Translations under genes and position numbers: made by a program | Part shown: positions 1 to 7,545 of the stretch, piece after piece | Layout: every line of letters begins with the position of its first letter | Numbering within the stretch: position 1 is the stretch's first letter | Assembly (NCBI RefSeq): GCF_014644455.1 | Contig: NZ_BMKS01000008.1 | Coordinates: forward strand, 1 to 64,000 | Direction: 5' to 3' | DNA: 64,000 bases | Origin: Caldovatus sediminis | Lineage (GTDB): Bacteria; Pseudomonadota; Alphaproteobacteria; Acetobacterales; Acetobacteraceae | The notes under the pieces: model-generated | The model's database searches: none | Seen by the model: the letters and a program-made list of their open reading frames with translations, nothing else | Told to the model about the DNA's origin: nothing

Positions 1-362
1 TCCTCAGCGAAGACAGCGAATCACCATCACAGCCAAGCCGGAATCCCCCACGAGTCAGACTCAGGTGCCGTGCGTATGAGGGGAGGCTGTCGCGACGCCG
101 GAGCCGCCCGCGCCAGCGCCGCTCGCGAAGGGTGGAGCCGCGGCGTGGCCGGGCCTCCCCGGATGCGGAGCGCAAGGCGTTGGTGGCAGCCGCCGGAGGG
201 GGAGGGGCATGACGCCGCCGCCCATCGGCGGGCCGGCGGAGGCCGTCGCGGGAGCCGGCGGATCCGCCTCCCTCGGGGACCGGGGCGCGGCATCCGCAAG
301 CCTCCGAACGGATCAGGCGCCGGATGCGCCGGCGCCTGCATCCCGCAGGGTGGACGCCCGCG
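1..362. other. Left-edge gap without a convincing gene
   Basis: I see no supportable gene here. The open frames on both strands are rich in Arg, Pro, Ala and Gly and have no family resemblance, which is typical of random open frames at this GC content. The only structure that stands out is the hairpin at 314-338 just past the rpoH stop. The first 60 bases are less GC-rich than the rest and may belong to the control region of a gene left of the window. Confidence 0.5.
314..338 (-). terminator. Hairpin downstream of rpoH
   Basis: A perfect 10-bp inverted repeat (CAGGCGCCGG / CCGGCGCCTG) with a 5-base loop lies 24 bases past the rpoH stop. It could end rpoH transcription or protect the 3' end. 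No T-run follows it on the minus strand, so it is not a classical intrinsic terminator, and the role is inferred from position. Confidence 0.4.
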
Positions 363-1247
363 TCAGCCGACGGACAGCCGGCGCTCCGCGATCTGCTGCT
401 TCATGCTCTTCTGCAGCTTCTCGAAGGCGCGCACCTCGATCTGGCGCACCCGCTCGCGGCTGATGCCGTACTGCTGGGAAAGCTCCTCGAGCGTGGTGGG
501 CTCGTCCTTCAGGCGCCGCTCGATCAGGATGTGGCGCTCGCGGTCGTTGAGCGTCTTCAGCGCCTCGTTGAGCAGCTGCCGGCGGTTGGACATGTCCTCG
601 CGCTCGGCGAGTTCCTCCTCCTGGCTCTCGCTCTCGTCCACCAGCCAGTCCTGCCACTCGCCCTCGCTCTCGGCGCGCACCGGCGCGTTCAGCGAGTGGT
701 CCTGCGCGGCCAGACGGCGGTTCATCGAGACCACGTCCTGCTCCGGCACCTGCAGCGTCCTGGCGATCTTCGCCACCTGCTCCGGCTTGAGGTCGCCCTC
801 CTCCAGCGCCGACATCTGGCCCTTCAGGCGGCGCAGGTTGAAGAACAACTTCTTCTGCGCCGCGGTGGTGCCCATCTTCACCAGCGACCAGGAGTGCAGG
901 ATGTATTCCTGGATCGCGGCCCGGATCCACCACATGGCGTAGGTGGCGAGGCGGAAGCCGCGGTCCGGGTCGAACCGCTTCACCGCCTGCATCATGCCGA
1001 CATTGCCCTCGGAGATCAGCTCGCCGAGCGGCAGGCCATAGCCGCGATAGCCCATCGCGATCTTCGCGACGAGGCGCAGGTGCGAGGTGACCAGCTTGTG
1101 CGCCGCCTCGACGTCGCCATGCTCCTTCCAGCGCTTGGCGAGCGCGTATTCCTCTTCCGGAGTCAGCATCGGGAACTTGCGGATCTCCTGGAGATACCGC
1201 GCGAGGTTCCCTTCCGGCGCCACCGGGATGACCGAGCTGGAAGCCAT
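363..1247 (-). CDS. rpoH: RNA polymerase heat-shock sigma factor RpoH (sigma-32)
   Basis: Directs RNA polymerase to heat-shock promoters (chaperones, proteases). The 294-residue protein has the sigma-70 layout: region 2 at about residues 48-120 with the WWIRAAIQEYIL helix, and a C-terminal region 4 helix-turn-helix ending in ISRERVRQIEVRAFEKL. The RpoH-specific box QKKLFFNLRRLK at about 131-142 separates it from housekeeping and stationary-phase sigma factors. Length is normal for the family. The ATG at 1247 was chosen because AGGAGG lies just upstream; a longer open frame reaching 1412 adds only low-complexity sequence. It lies downstream of rluD on the same strand but has its own candidate promoter at 1423-1452. 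Many alphaproteobacteria carry several rpoH copies, so this may be one paralogue. Confidence 0.95.
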   Translation of the reverse strand: MASSSVIPVAPEGNLARYLQEIRKFPMLTPEEEYALAKRWKEHGDVEAAHKLVTSHLRLVAKIAMGYRGYGLPLGELISEGNVGMMQAVKRFDPDRGFRLATYAMWWIRAAIQEYILHSWSLVKMGTTAAQKKLFFNLRRLKGQMSALEEGDLKPEQVAKIARTLQVPEQDVVSMNRRLAAQDHSLNAPVRAESEGEWQDWLVDESESQEEELAEREDMSNRRQLLNEALKTLNDRERHILIERRLKDEPTTLEELSQQYGISRERVRQIEVRAFEKLQKSMKQQIAERRLSVG

Positions 1248-1422
1248 GTTGTCACTGCCTCCTGGCCGGTGGGACCGCCCCGTGACGGCGGGGCCCCTGG
1301 CCGGCGTACGATCGGAATGCGTCGAACGCCTTCCGGGCCCGCCCGTGCCGGCCACGCCCCGGTCACGACGGGGCGAGTTCAGCCACGGATTGTTCAAGGC
1401 ACCCGGCGCCATTCGACGGGCG

Positions 1423-1452
1423 ATTCTTACTCGTTCGTGCCGCGCCTGGCAA
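1423..1452 (-). promoter_or_regulatory. Candidate rpoH promoter
   Basis: On the minus strand a TTGCCA -35-like box (1447-1452) is followed after 17 bases by TAAGAAT (1423-1429). It lies about 175 bases before the rpoH ATG and directly abuts the T-run of the rluD terminator. Spacing and position support a sigma-70-type promoter; the -10 match is only moderate. I did not see a clear sigma-32 box. Confidence 0.4.
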
Positions 1453-1477
1453 GAAAAACCGAGTTCGGCGCTCGGTT
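1451..1477 (-). terminator. Intrinsic terminator of rluD
   Basis: On the minus strand AACCGAG (1471-1477), a 7-base loop and CTCGGTT (1457-1463) form a perfect 7-bp stem that runs straight into a T-rich tail (1451-1458). The stem begins nine bases past the rluD stop at 1486. This is the clearest Rho-independent terminator in the window, and it insulates rluD from rpoH. Confidence 0.7.
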
Positions 1478-1485
1478 ACTCTCCG

Positions 1486-2505
1486 TTACCCGCTGCCTGC
1501 GTAACCCGACAGGCGGTGCAGGAGTTCCGCCATGTCGGCCGGCAGGGGCGACTCGAAACGCAGCGCCGCGCCGGTCACGGGGTGGCGGAAGCCCAGGGTC
1601 GCCGCGTGCAGCGCCTGGCGCGGGAAGGCGAGGAGCGCGGCCCGCAGCGGCTCCGGCAGCGCGCGCGCGGCTGCCGGGACGCGGCGACAGTAGAGCGGAT
1701 CGCCGACCACGGGATGTCCCATGTGCGCGAGGTGGACGCGGATCTGGTGGGTCCGGCCGGTCGCCAGGCGGCACCGCAGCAGGGCGCAGGCGGTGCCGAA
1801 CGTGCGCTCGGTCACGTAACGGGTGAGGGCGGGTTTGCCGCGCCCCGCCGGCACCACTGCCATGCGCTTCCGGTCGGCGGGGTGGCGGCCGATCGGGGCC
1901 TCGATCGCGCCGGCAGGCGGGGCGGGCAGCCCCCAGACCAGGGCGAGGTAGGCGCGCTCCAGATCCTCCCTGCGGCTGGCGAAGGCCTCGCTCAGCGCCT
2001 GGTGCGCCCTCTCCGACTTGGCGACGACCATGAGGCCGGAGGTGTCCTTGTCCAGCCGATGCACGATGCCCGGCCGCATCTCGCCGCCGATGCCGGTGAG
2101 CTCGGCACCGGCATGGGCGAGCAGGGCGTTGACCAGTGTGCCGGCGGGGTTGCCGGGTCCGGGATGGACCACGAGGCCCGCCGGCTTGTCGAGCACGATC
2201 AGGTCGGCGTCCTCGAACAGGATGGCGAGCGGCATGGCCTGCGCCAGGGGTGCGGCCGGCTCGGGCGGGGGCAGGCGGACCTCGTAGCGCGCGCCGGCGC
2301 GCACCGGCTGGGCCGGATCGGCCAGCGGCGCGCCGTCGCGCCGCACCTGGCCGGCCTCGATCAGCGCCTTGACGCGCGAGCGCGAGAGCGAGCCTATCGC
2401 GTCGGCGAGAAAGCGGTCGGTCCGTTCGCCGGCGGCGTCCGCCGGGGCGGTGAGCGCGATGGTCTCGGCGGAGGGCGGTGGGGTCGTGTCGTTGCGCGCG
2501 CTCAA
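1486..2505 (-). CDS. rluD: RluD-family 23S rRNA pseudouridine synthase
   Basis: Isomerises specific uridines of 23S rRNA to pseudouridine; RluD modifies the helix 69 region. An N-terminal S4 RNA-binding domain (ERTDRFLADAI... to the KALIEAGQV segment) precedes the RluA-type catalytic domain with the diagnostic HRLDKDTSGLMVVAKS motif, whose HRLD aspartate is the nucleophile, and the later TGRTHQIRVHLAHMGHP motif. The start is uncertain. No ATG is available; TTG at 2505 (used here, 339 residues) and GTG at 2547 (353 residues) are possible and neither has a good ribosome-binding site. Either start overlaps the divergent gene at 2486. Within the family RluD, RluC and RluA are hard to separate by eye; length and the S4 domain favour RluD or RluC. 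Confidence 0.88.
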   Translation of the reverse strand: MSARNDTTPPPSAETIALTAPADAAGERTDRFLADAIGSLSRSRVKALIEAGQVRRDGAPLADPAQPVRAGARYEVRLPPPEPAAPLAQAMPLAILFEDADLIVLDKPAGLVVHPGPGNPAGTLVNALLAHAGAELTGIGGEMRPGIVHRLDKDTSGLMVVAKSERAHQALSEAFASRREDLERAYLALVWGLPAPPAGAIEAPIGRHPADRKRMAVVPAGRGKPALTRYVTERTFGTACALLRCRLATGRTHQIRVHLAHMGHPVVGDPLYCRRVPAAARALPEPLRAALLAFPRQALHAATLGFRHPVTGAALRFESPLPADMAELLHRLSGYAGSG

Positions 2506-2785
2506 GTGGCTGGTCGTGGTGATGGGGGCGCTGATCGTCGCCGGCACCGTGACGCTCGTGGTGGCGATCGTCCAGCGCCTCGGCGACGGGGCCGGGGCGC
2601 CGGCGCCGACGCTGGCGCTGGATCAGCCGGCGGGGGCGCGGATCGCCGGGATCGCGGCGGCCGGCGACCACCTCGCGATCTGGCTGGAGCGGCCGGACGG
2701 CGAGGGGCTGGTGGTGCTGGTCGACCCGCGGCGGCGGCGGGTGGCCGGCGAGATCCGGCCGGCGGGGCGCCGGCCGGGCGAGTGA
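2486..2785 (+). CDS. Small single-pass membrane protein, DUF6476-like
   Basis: A roughly 99-residue protein with one strong membrane helix near the N-terminus (LKWLVVVMGALIVAG to about residue 28), followed by a small soluble part that ends in charged RRRR and RPAGRRPGE stretches. It resembles the short alphaproteobacterial DUF6476 proteins, which have an LRALK-type start before the helix and no known function. GTG at 2486 was chosen because GGAGGG lies about 10 bases upstream and it gives the usual short N-terminus; an ATG at 2459 would add nine residues. It is divergent from and overlaps the start of rluD, an arrangement that may couple their expression. Family assignment is from memory. 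Confidence 0.6.
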   Translation: MSLRALKWLVVVMGALIVAGTVTLVVAIVQRLGDGAGAPAPTLALDQPAGARIAGIAAAGDHLAIWLERPDGEGLVVLVDPRRRRVAGEIRPAGRRPGE

Positions 2786-2950
2786 CCGGGCGAGTGAGAT
2801 GTGCCGCGGCCGGGTGCCCGCGTCGCGGACGGCGGGGGCGCCCGTCGCCCCCGTCCCCCCGGCCGGATGCCGCGGGCGCCGGTCGCCCGGCGCGCGCCGC
2901 CCCGGGCGCGACCCAGCGGGGCGTCGGACCGGACGGCAGCGGCCGGGAGG

Positions 2951-3742
2951 TCACTCCGGCCGCAGGTGCGCGCTCGCCTCGTCCTCGACGCGCAGCCAGA
3001 TCTCGCGCGCCATCGGCCGCTCGCCTTCCTCCAGGAGATGGCCGACGAGGCCGATGGCGCGCGCCATCACGCCGAAGCCGCGCACGATCCGCCAGGGGAA
3101 GCCGAACTCGCAGCAGATCGCGCCGATCGCGCCGGTGGCGTTGACCGGCAGCGACCGTCCGTAGACGCGCTCGGCCTCCGCGGCGATCGCCTGCATCAGC
3201 GCGACATAGGGGCCGGCCATGCCGTTCTCCGCGGCGATCTCGAACAGCCGCGGGGCGCGCGGATCGACCGGCTTGTGGATCGGATGCCCGATCCCGGGGA
3301 GGATGCGCCCGGCCTGGCGATAGGCGGCGACCTTGTCGCGCGCGATTGCCTGGAGGTCGGCGCCGGAATGGTCCTGGCCGGGCGGGAGCGCCTCGGAGAG
3401 CAGGCGCGCCGCGTCCTCCATGCTGCCGACGAACACCGAGCCGAGGCCGCAGAGGCCCGCCGCGACTGCCGCCTGCAGCGCCTCCGGCGCCCCGGCGTAG
3501 GTCATCCGCGCCGCGATCGCGCTCGGCGTCATGCCGTGCTCGACGAGGGTGATGACCATGGCGTTGAACACCGCCGACTGCTGCGGCGTCGCCTCCCGGC
3601 CGGTGAGCTGGAGGAAGGCGAAGTCGCCGAGGTTCATGTGGCCGAGGATCTGCCCCGGCAGGTCGCGGCCGCGCACCGTGATGCGGTCGCGTGTGCTCCA
3701 GGCGATGTCGGAGCGGATGGGATTCGGTTCGCGACGGGTCAT
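2951..3742 (-). CDS. Citryl-CoA lyase / citrate synthase-like protein
   Basis: A 263-residue protein of the citrate synthase fold, much shorter than housekeeping citrate synthases (about 430 residues). The GIGHPIHKPVDPRAPRLFE segment matches the conserved GxGHxxxKxxDPR motif that carries an active-site histidine. The later VNATGAIGAI segment sits where citrate synthases usually carry the catalytic aspartate (NVD), so that residue appears to be missing; this is typical of proteins annotated as citryl-CoA lyase, which cleave citryl-CoA-like substrates to acetyl-CoA and an oxo-acid. ATG 3742 follows a good GGAGG. It is downstream of the MmgE/PrpD gene on the same strand (147-base gap) and opposite a TRAP importer, so a role in uptake and breakdown of a tricarboxylate or methylcitrate-like acid is inferred. 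Confidence 0.75.
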   Translation of the reverse strand: MTRREPNPIRSDIAWSTRDRITVRGRDLPGQILGHMNLGDFAFLQLTGREATPQQSAVFNAMVITLVEHGMTPSAIAARMTYAGAPEALQAAVAAGLCGLGSVFVGSMEDAARLLSEALPPGQDHSGADLQAIARDKVAAYRQAGRILPGIGHPIHKPVDPRAPRLFEIAAENGMAGPYVALMQAIAAEAERVYGRSLPVNATGAIGAICCEFGFPWRIVRGFGVMARAIGLVGHLLEEGERPMAREIWLRVEDEASAHLRPE

Positions 3743-3889
3743 GGTGGCCTCCGGTTCCGCCTCCTCGCTGTGCAGCGGCGGCGCGCCGGCGGTCAAGGCG
3801 CGGCCGGCCGGAACGGCGAACCGTCGGGCCCGCCCTCCACCGCCGCCGCGGCGGCGGAGCATCGGGCGGTCCCGCCGGCCGGCGCGCGG

Positions 3890-5365
3890 TCAGTGGCGCG
3901 GGATCGCCTCCGGCCGCGACCCGTCGCGTTCCGGCCTTGCGAGGGGCGGCGCGGGCACGCGCGCGTCGGTCCGGGGCGGCGCCGGGCGCTCGAGCAGCCG
4001 CGTGACGTCCCTGACGTCGGCGGCCTCCGCGAGGGCGAGCAGCCGGTCGAAGAGGGGGGCGACATTCGCGGCCGGCAACGCGCCCCGCTCGGCGCAGTCG
4101 CGGAACTTCGCCCACAGCTCCTCGCGCGACATCGGGTCGTCGCCGCCGCGCCCGACGAGCTGCGCCACGCGGCGCGAGAGGCGCCGGCCATCGCGCAGCG
4201 TGACGACGACCTCCGCGCCCCAATGGTTCGGCCCGTCGGCCGGCATGTCGGGGTGCGGCGCGGCCGTGGTGAGGGCGAGCAGCCGCCTCACCTCGGGCTC
4301 GAGCGCCGCCTCGCCCTCGAAATGCGCGAGCCGCGGCGTGCCGGAAAGAAGCGCGCGCACCACCGCGTACTGGATGCTGAACTTCGCCTCGAGCGGCGTC
4401 CTCGGCCAGGGGTTGTCCGTGTGCGGCAGGCGCCGGGGGTGCACGAGGATCTCGATCCGCGCCACGTCGCCGGCGGCGAGGCGCTCCTCGCGCGCGAGGC
4501 GCAGCATCATCGCGATCGCGGGGTGGGTGCTGCCGCAGCAGGGGAACTGCTTGAGGGCGATGCCCGGCGCCTCGATCTCCCACGGATCGCCCCAGCCGGC
4601 GAAGATGCGCGCGGCGTCGTGCAGGCCGGGGCCGTTGAACACGTCGAGGAATCCCTGCGGGTGCTCCAGCGCGCCGAGCCGCGCCTCGAAGCCCTGCTCG
4701 GCCATCAGCGCGGCGAGCAGGCCGTTGCGGCCGCAATGCCCGACGTGGAAGGGCTTCGTCATGGTTCCGAAATTCGCCTTCAGGCCCGAGGCCATCGACG
4801 CGGCGAGCGCGAGCGCCGTGGCGGTCCGCCGCGCGTCGAGGCCGAGCAGGTGCGCGCAGGCCGCGGCCGCGCCGAACACGCCGAGCGTCGCGGTCGGGTG
4901 CCAGCCCTTGTCGTAGTGGACGAAATTGACCGCCCGGGCGAGGCGGATCATCGCCTCGATCCCGATCACGTAGGCGAGCACCAGCCGTTCGCCCGAGGCG
5001 CCGCGCTCCTCCGCCAGGGCGAAGAGCGGCGCGACCAGCGGCACCGACTGGTGGCCGCCCATGTCGCTGCTGAAGTCGTCGTAGTCCAGCGCGTGGCTCG
5101 CCGTCCCGTTGACCAGCGCGGCATCGAGCGGCGCGGTGCGCCGCGCCGTGCCGAAGATCAGCGCACGGCCCGGCGCGACGGCCACGCCTGGCGTGCGCAG
5201 CAGGACCTGCGTGCAGTCCTCCGGCAGCCCGGCGAGGGCGACGCCGATGGTGTCGGCGATGGCGGCGCACGCCCGGCCGAGCGCGCCCGGCGTCAGGTCG
5301 CGCCGCGAATAGGCGCAGATCCGCTCCGCCATGCGCAGGGCGATGGGTGCGTCGTCGCTGGCCAT
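3890..5365 (-). CDS. MmgE/PrpD family protein (2-methylcitrate dehydratase-like)
   Basis: A 491-residue member of the MmgE/PrpD family, which includes 2-methylcitrate dehydratase and cis-aconitate decarboxylase. Family features are visible: the N-terminal LADTIGVALAG-type segment (here AIADTIGVALAG), the ALDYDDF segment after NGTASH, the HYDKGWHPTATLGVFGAAAA stretch, and KPFHVGHCGRNGL followed later by QFPCCGSTHPAI. Substrate specificity cannot be read from the sequence, since most members of this family in soil bacteria are uncharacterised. ATG at 5365 is the natural family start. It probably forms an operon with the downstream citryl-CoA lyase and diverges from dctPQM, which suggests an imported di- or tricarboxylate is the substrate. 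Full-length and intact. Confidence 0.85.
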   Translation of the reverse strand: MASDDAPIALRMAERICAYSRRDLTPGALGRACAAIADTIGVALAGLPEDCTQVLLRTPGVAVAPGRALIFGTARRTAPLDAALVNGTASHALDYDDFSSDMGGHQSVPLVAPLFALAEERGASGERLVLAYVIGIEAMIRLARAVNFVHYDKGWHPTATLGVFGAAAACAHLLGLDARRTATALALAASMASGLKANFGTMTKPFHVGHCGRNGLLAALMAEQGFEARLGALEHPQGFLDVFNGPGLHDAARIFAGWGDPWEIEAPGIALKQFPCCGSTHPAIAMMLRLAREERLAAGDVARIEILVHPRRLPHTDNPWPRTPLEAKFSIQYAVVRALLSGTPRLAHFEGEAALEPEVRRLLALTTAAPHPDMPADGPNHWGAEVVVTLRDGRRLSRRVAQLVGRGGDDPMSREELWAKFRDCAERGALPAANVAPLFDRLLALAEAADVRDVTRLLERPAPPRTDARVPAPPLARPERDGSRPEAIPRH

Positions 5366-5716
5366 GGCCGTCCCTCTCGCGTTGCGGGCCGATCCGGGCG
5401 CGGTGCGGCCGACGATGCCTGAGGGCGGCCGGCGCCGGCCCCGTCCCGTGCCGGGCTGGTGATCGCCGCAGGACGCTAGCACACCCTGCCGGCCCGCGCG
5501 CCGCAAGCGTCGGGACCGGCGACGGGCCGCCGCCCGACGCGACGCGGCGCGTCGCGAGGCCCGGCCGCTGTGTCGGCGCATGGGGCGATGCCGCCGACGC
5601 GGCATGCACCCGGTCCGCGCCGGCCCCGGTCGTCCCTCGCCGGCGACAGGAGCGGGTCGCGCGCTCGACCGCGTCGGCGTGAGCGCGACGGCGGCAGACG
5701 CGGACGCTCGATCCGG
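5366..5716. other. Divergent control region between prpD-like and dctP
   Basis: This non-coding stretch separates two divergent transcription units. Open frames inside it are Arg/Pro/Ala-rich and look random. A recognisable promoter for the right-hand unit lies just beyond it at 5717-5745. I could not identify an operator or a clear promoter for the prpD-like gene. Confidence 0.45.
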
Positions 5717-5745
5717 TTGCGGAGGTTCGCGGACCGCCGCATAGT
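5717..5745 (+). promoter_or_regulatory. Candidate dctP promoter
   Basis: TTGCGG (5717-5722) and CATAGT (5740-5745) are separated by exactly 17 bases and lie about 40 bases before the dctP ATG, which has a strong GAGGAGGGGG ribosome-binding site. Spacing and position fit a sigma-70 promoter driving dctPQM. Confidence 0.5.
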
Positions 5746-5782
5746 GGGCGGCAGCACAAGAACATAGCGAGGAGGGGGCGTC

Positions 5783-6850
5783 ATGGCGAAGACGGCCGGG
5801 ATCCTGACCGCCACGCTCGGAGCGGCGGCGTTCTGTGTTGCCTGGAACACCTCGGCGGCCGCGCAGCAGGCGACGGTGGAGGGCCCGCGAGTGAGCTGGG
5901 ACTATTCCATCTGGGGCCCACCGCGCGTGGCCAGCGCCGGGATCGAGGCCCTGGCGCGGCACGTGCAGGAGCGCACGGGGGGGCGCTTCACCATTCGCAT
6001 CCACTATGGCGGCGCGCTCTCCGCCGGGCCGGACAACCTCGACAACATCAAGCTCGGCGCCTTCCAGATGGCGACGATCTGCACCTCCTATCATCCGGGG
6101 AAGAACCCGGGCCTTACCGTCCTTGACCTGCCCTTCCTGCCCCTCTCCGACCGGCGCGTGCACTGGCGGGTGCACATGGCGGTGTACAACCACCCCTACA
6201 TCGTCGAGGAGTTCCGCCGCTGGAACGCGGGGCTGGTGCTCTCGATCCTGCAGCCGCAGTCGGAGCTGATGGGCCGCGGCCGCCCGATCGAGCGGCTGGA
6301 GGACTTCCGCGGCCGCCGCATCCGCGCGCTGGGCGGCACCGGCGAGGCGCTGCGCCGGCTCGGCGCCGTACCGACGACGATGCAGGCGACCGAGGTGTAC
6401 AACGCGCTCGAGCGCGGCATCATCGATGCCGTGGCCTTCCCCTTTACCTATTCCTTCGCGGCGTACCGGATCAACGAGATCTCGAGCTGGTACACCACCA
6501 ACCTTGCGCCGGGGGCGAACAACTGCCCGTCGGTGGTGAACCTCAACGCCCTCAACCGCCTTCCGCCCCAGTACCGGCAGCTGATCGAGGAGGGCAAGGA
6601 AAAGGCATTCGAGGCGTTGGTCGAGGCCCAGACCGCAGCCGAGCAGCGCGACCTGGCGGCATGGCGCCAAGCCGGCCTGCGCGAGATCACCTACGGCCAG
6701 GATGTGCTGGACGAGATCCGGCGGGTTGGCGGGCAACCGGTCTGGGACGAGTGGGTCCGGAACATGGAGCGCCAGGGCGTGCCGGGGCGCGAGCTGCTCG
6801 ACCTGGTGCTGAACAAGGCGCGCGAATACTCGCAGCAGGCGCAGCGCTGA
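5783..6850 (+). CDS. TRAP transporter substrate-binding protein (DctP type)
   Basis: Periplasmic solute receptor of a tripartite ATP-independent periplasmic (TRAP) importer. The 355-residue precursor begins with a signal peptide (about residues 1-28, hydrophobic core then SAAAQQ). The mature part has the DctP fold with the typical LEDFRGRRIRALGGTGEALRRLGA segment that precedes the substrate-contact region, then ATEVYNALERGIIDAV. The arginine of the RxR segment normally binds the substrate carboxylate, so an organic acid ligand is likely. It is first of three genes (dctP, dctQ, dctM). The divergent citryl-CoA lyase/PrpD pair suggests a di- or tricarboxylate, but the ligand is not readable from sequence. 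Confidence 0.92.
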   Translation: MAKTAGILTATLGAAAFCVAWNTSAAAQQATVEGPRVSWDYSIWGPPRVASAGIEALARHVQERTGGRFTIRIHYGGALSAGPDNLDNIKLGAFQMATICTSYHPGKNPGLTVLDLPFLPLSDRRVHWRVHMAVYNHPYIVEEFRRWNAGLVLSILQPQSELMGRGRPIERLEDFRGRRIRALGGTGEALRRLGAVPTTMQATEVYNALERGIIDAVAFPFTYSFAAYRINEISSWYTTNLAPGANNCPSVVNLNALNRLPPQYRQLIEEGKEKAFEALVEAQTAAEQRDLAAWRQAGLREITYGQDVLDEIRRVGGQPVWDEWVRNMERQGVPGRELLDLVLNKAREYSQQAQR

Positions 6851-6924
6851 GCGCGCGCGCGTCCGCCTGAGCGCGGCGAGGGCGCGGGCGGCCGCGCCGG
6901 TCGTCCGCGTCGCTGAGCCCACCG

Positions 6925-7512
6925 ATGAGCGAGACCGCCATGCATGACGGCCCGGGCACCCGTGCGCTCTCACTCGCCGACCGCGGACTGATGGCAGTCG
7001 AGCTGGCGTGCGCCGCGATCGCCGCGATCGTGATCTTCGCCCTGATGCTGGCCGGCGTGCTCGAGATCCTCGGGCGCGGCCTGTTCAATGCGCCGATCTA
7101 CGGACACCTCGACATGGTCGAGTTGACCATGATCTCCTTCACGGTGCTCTGCATCTCCTATTGCTGGCGCAAGGCGTCGCACGTGCGCATGGATCTCGCG
7201 GTCCGTCGCCTGCCGGGGCGGGCGCGCTGGACCGCGGAGCTGGCCGCGACCGGCGCCGCCTTCGTCTTCGTCACCCTGATCCTGCCGGGGACGTGGCAGT
7301 ACTTCCTCAACGCCTATCAGATCGGCGACTCGACGATGAACACCGGGATGCCGACCTGGCCCTCCAAGCTGGCGGTTCCGGTCGGTCTCGGCGTGCTGTG
7401 GCTGCGCCTCGTCGTCGAGATCGCGGCGTGGCTTCGCCTCATCGTCCATCCGGCGCGCCCGGCCATCGCCGTGCCCATGCCCCCCGATCCCACGCGGGAA
7501 GCCGTGGACTGA
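6925..7512 (+). CDS. TRAP transporter small permease (DctQ type)
   Basis: The small membrane subunit that stabilises the large permease in TRAP importers. The 195-residue protein has four hydrophobic segments, as expected: AAIAAIVIFALMLAGVL near residue 30, a second around VELTMISFTVLCISY, a third at AAFVFVTLILPG and a fourth around VGLGVLWLRLVVEI. The family hallmark of a charged/aromatic segment after helix 2 is present (CWRKASHVRMDLAVRRLP). It lies 74 bases after dctP and 33 bases before dctM. An alternative ATG at 6940 would shorten the N-terminus by five residues. Confidence 0.9.
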   Translation: MSETAMHDGPGTRALSLADRGLMAVELACAAIAAIVIFALMLAGVLEILGRGLFNAPIYGHLDMVELTMISFTVLCISYCWRKASHVRMDLAVRRLPGRARWTAELAATGAAFVFVTLILPGTWQYFLNAYQIGDSTMNTGMPTWPSKLAVPVGLGVLWLRLVVEIAAWLRLIVHPARPAIAVPMPPDPTREAVD

Positions 7513-7545
7513 GCAGGCACACGCCGGGAGGGAGCGAGCGAGCCT

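Noticed and set aside
27-341. Minus-strand 104-codon frame at the left edge
   Set aside because: Extremely Pro/Arg/Ala-rich and interrupted by the rpoH hairpin region; no ribosome-binding site or recognisable motif.
70-942. Long plus-strand frame opposite rpoH
   Set aside because: It is the antisense shadow of rpoH; its translation is Ser/Arg-rich with no family resemblance, while the opposite strand carries an intact sigma-32 with its own ribosome-binding site. The same holds for the many long antisense frames here, which arise at very high GC content.
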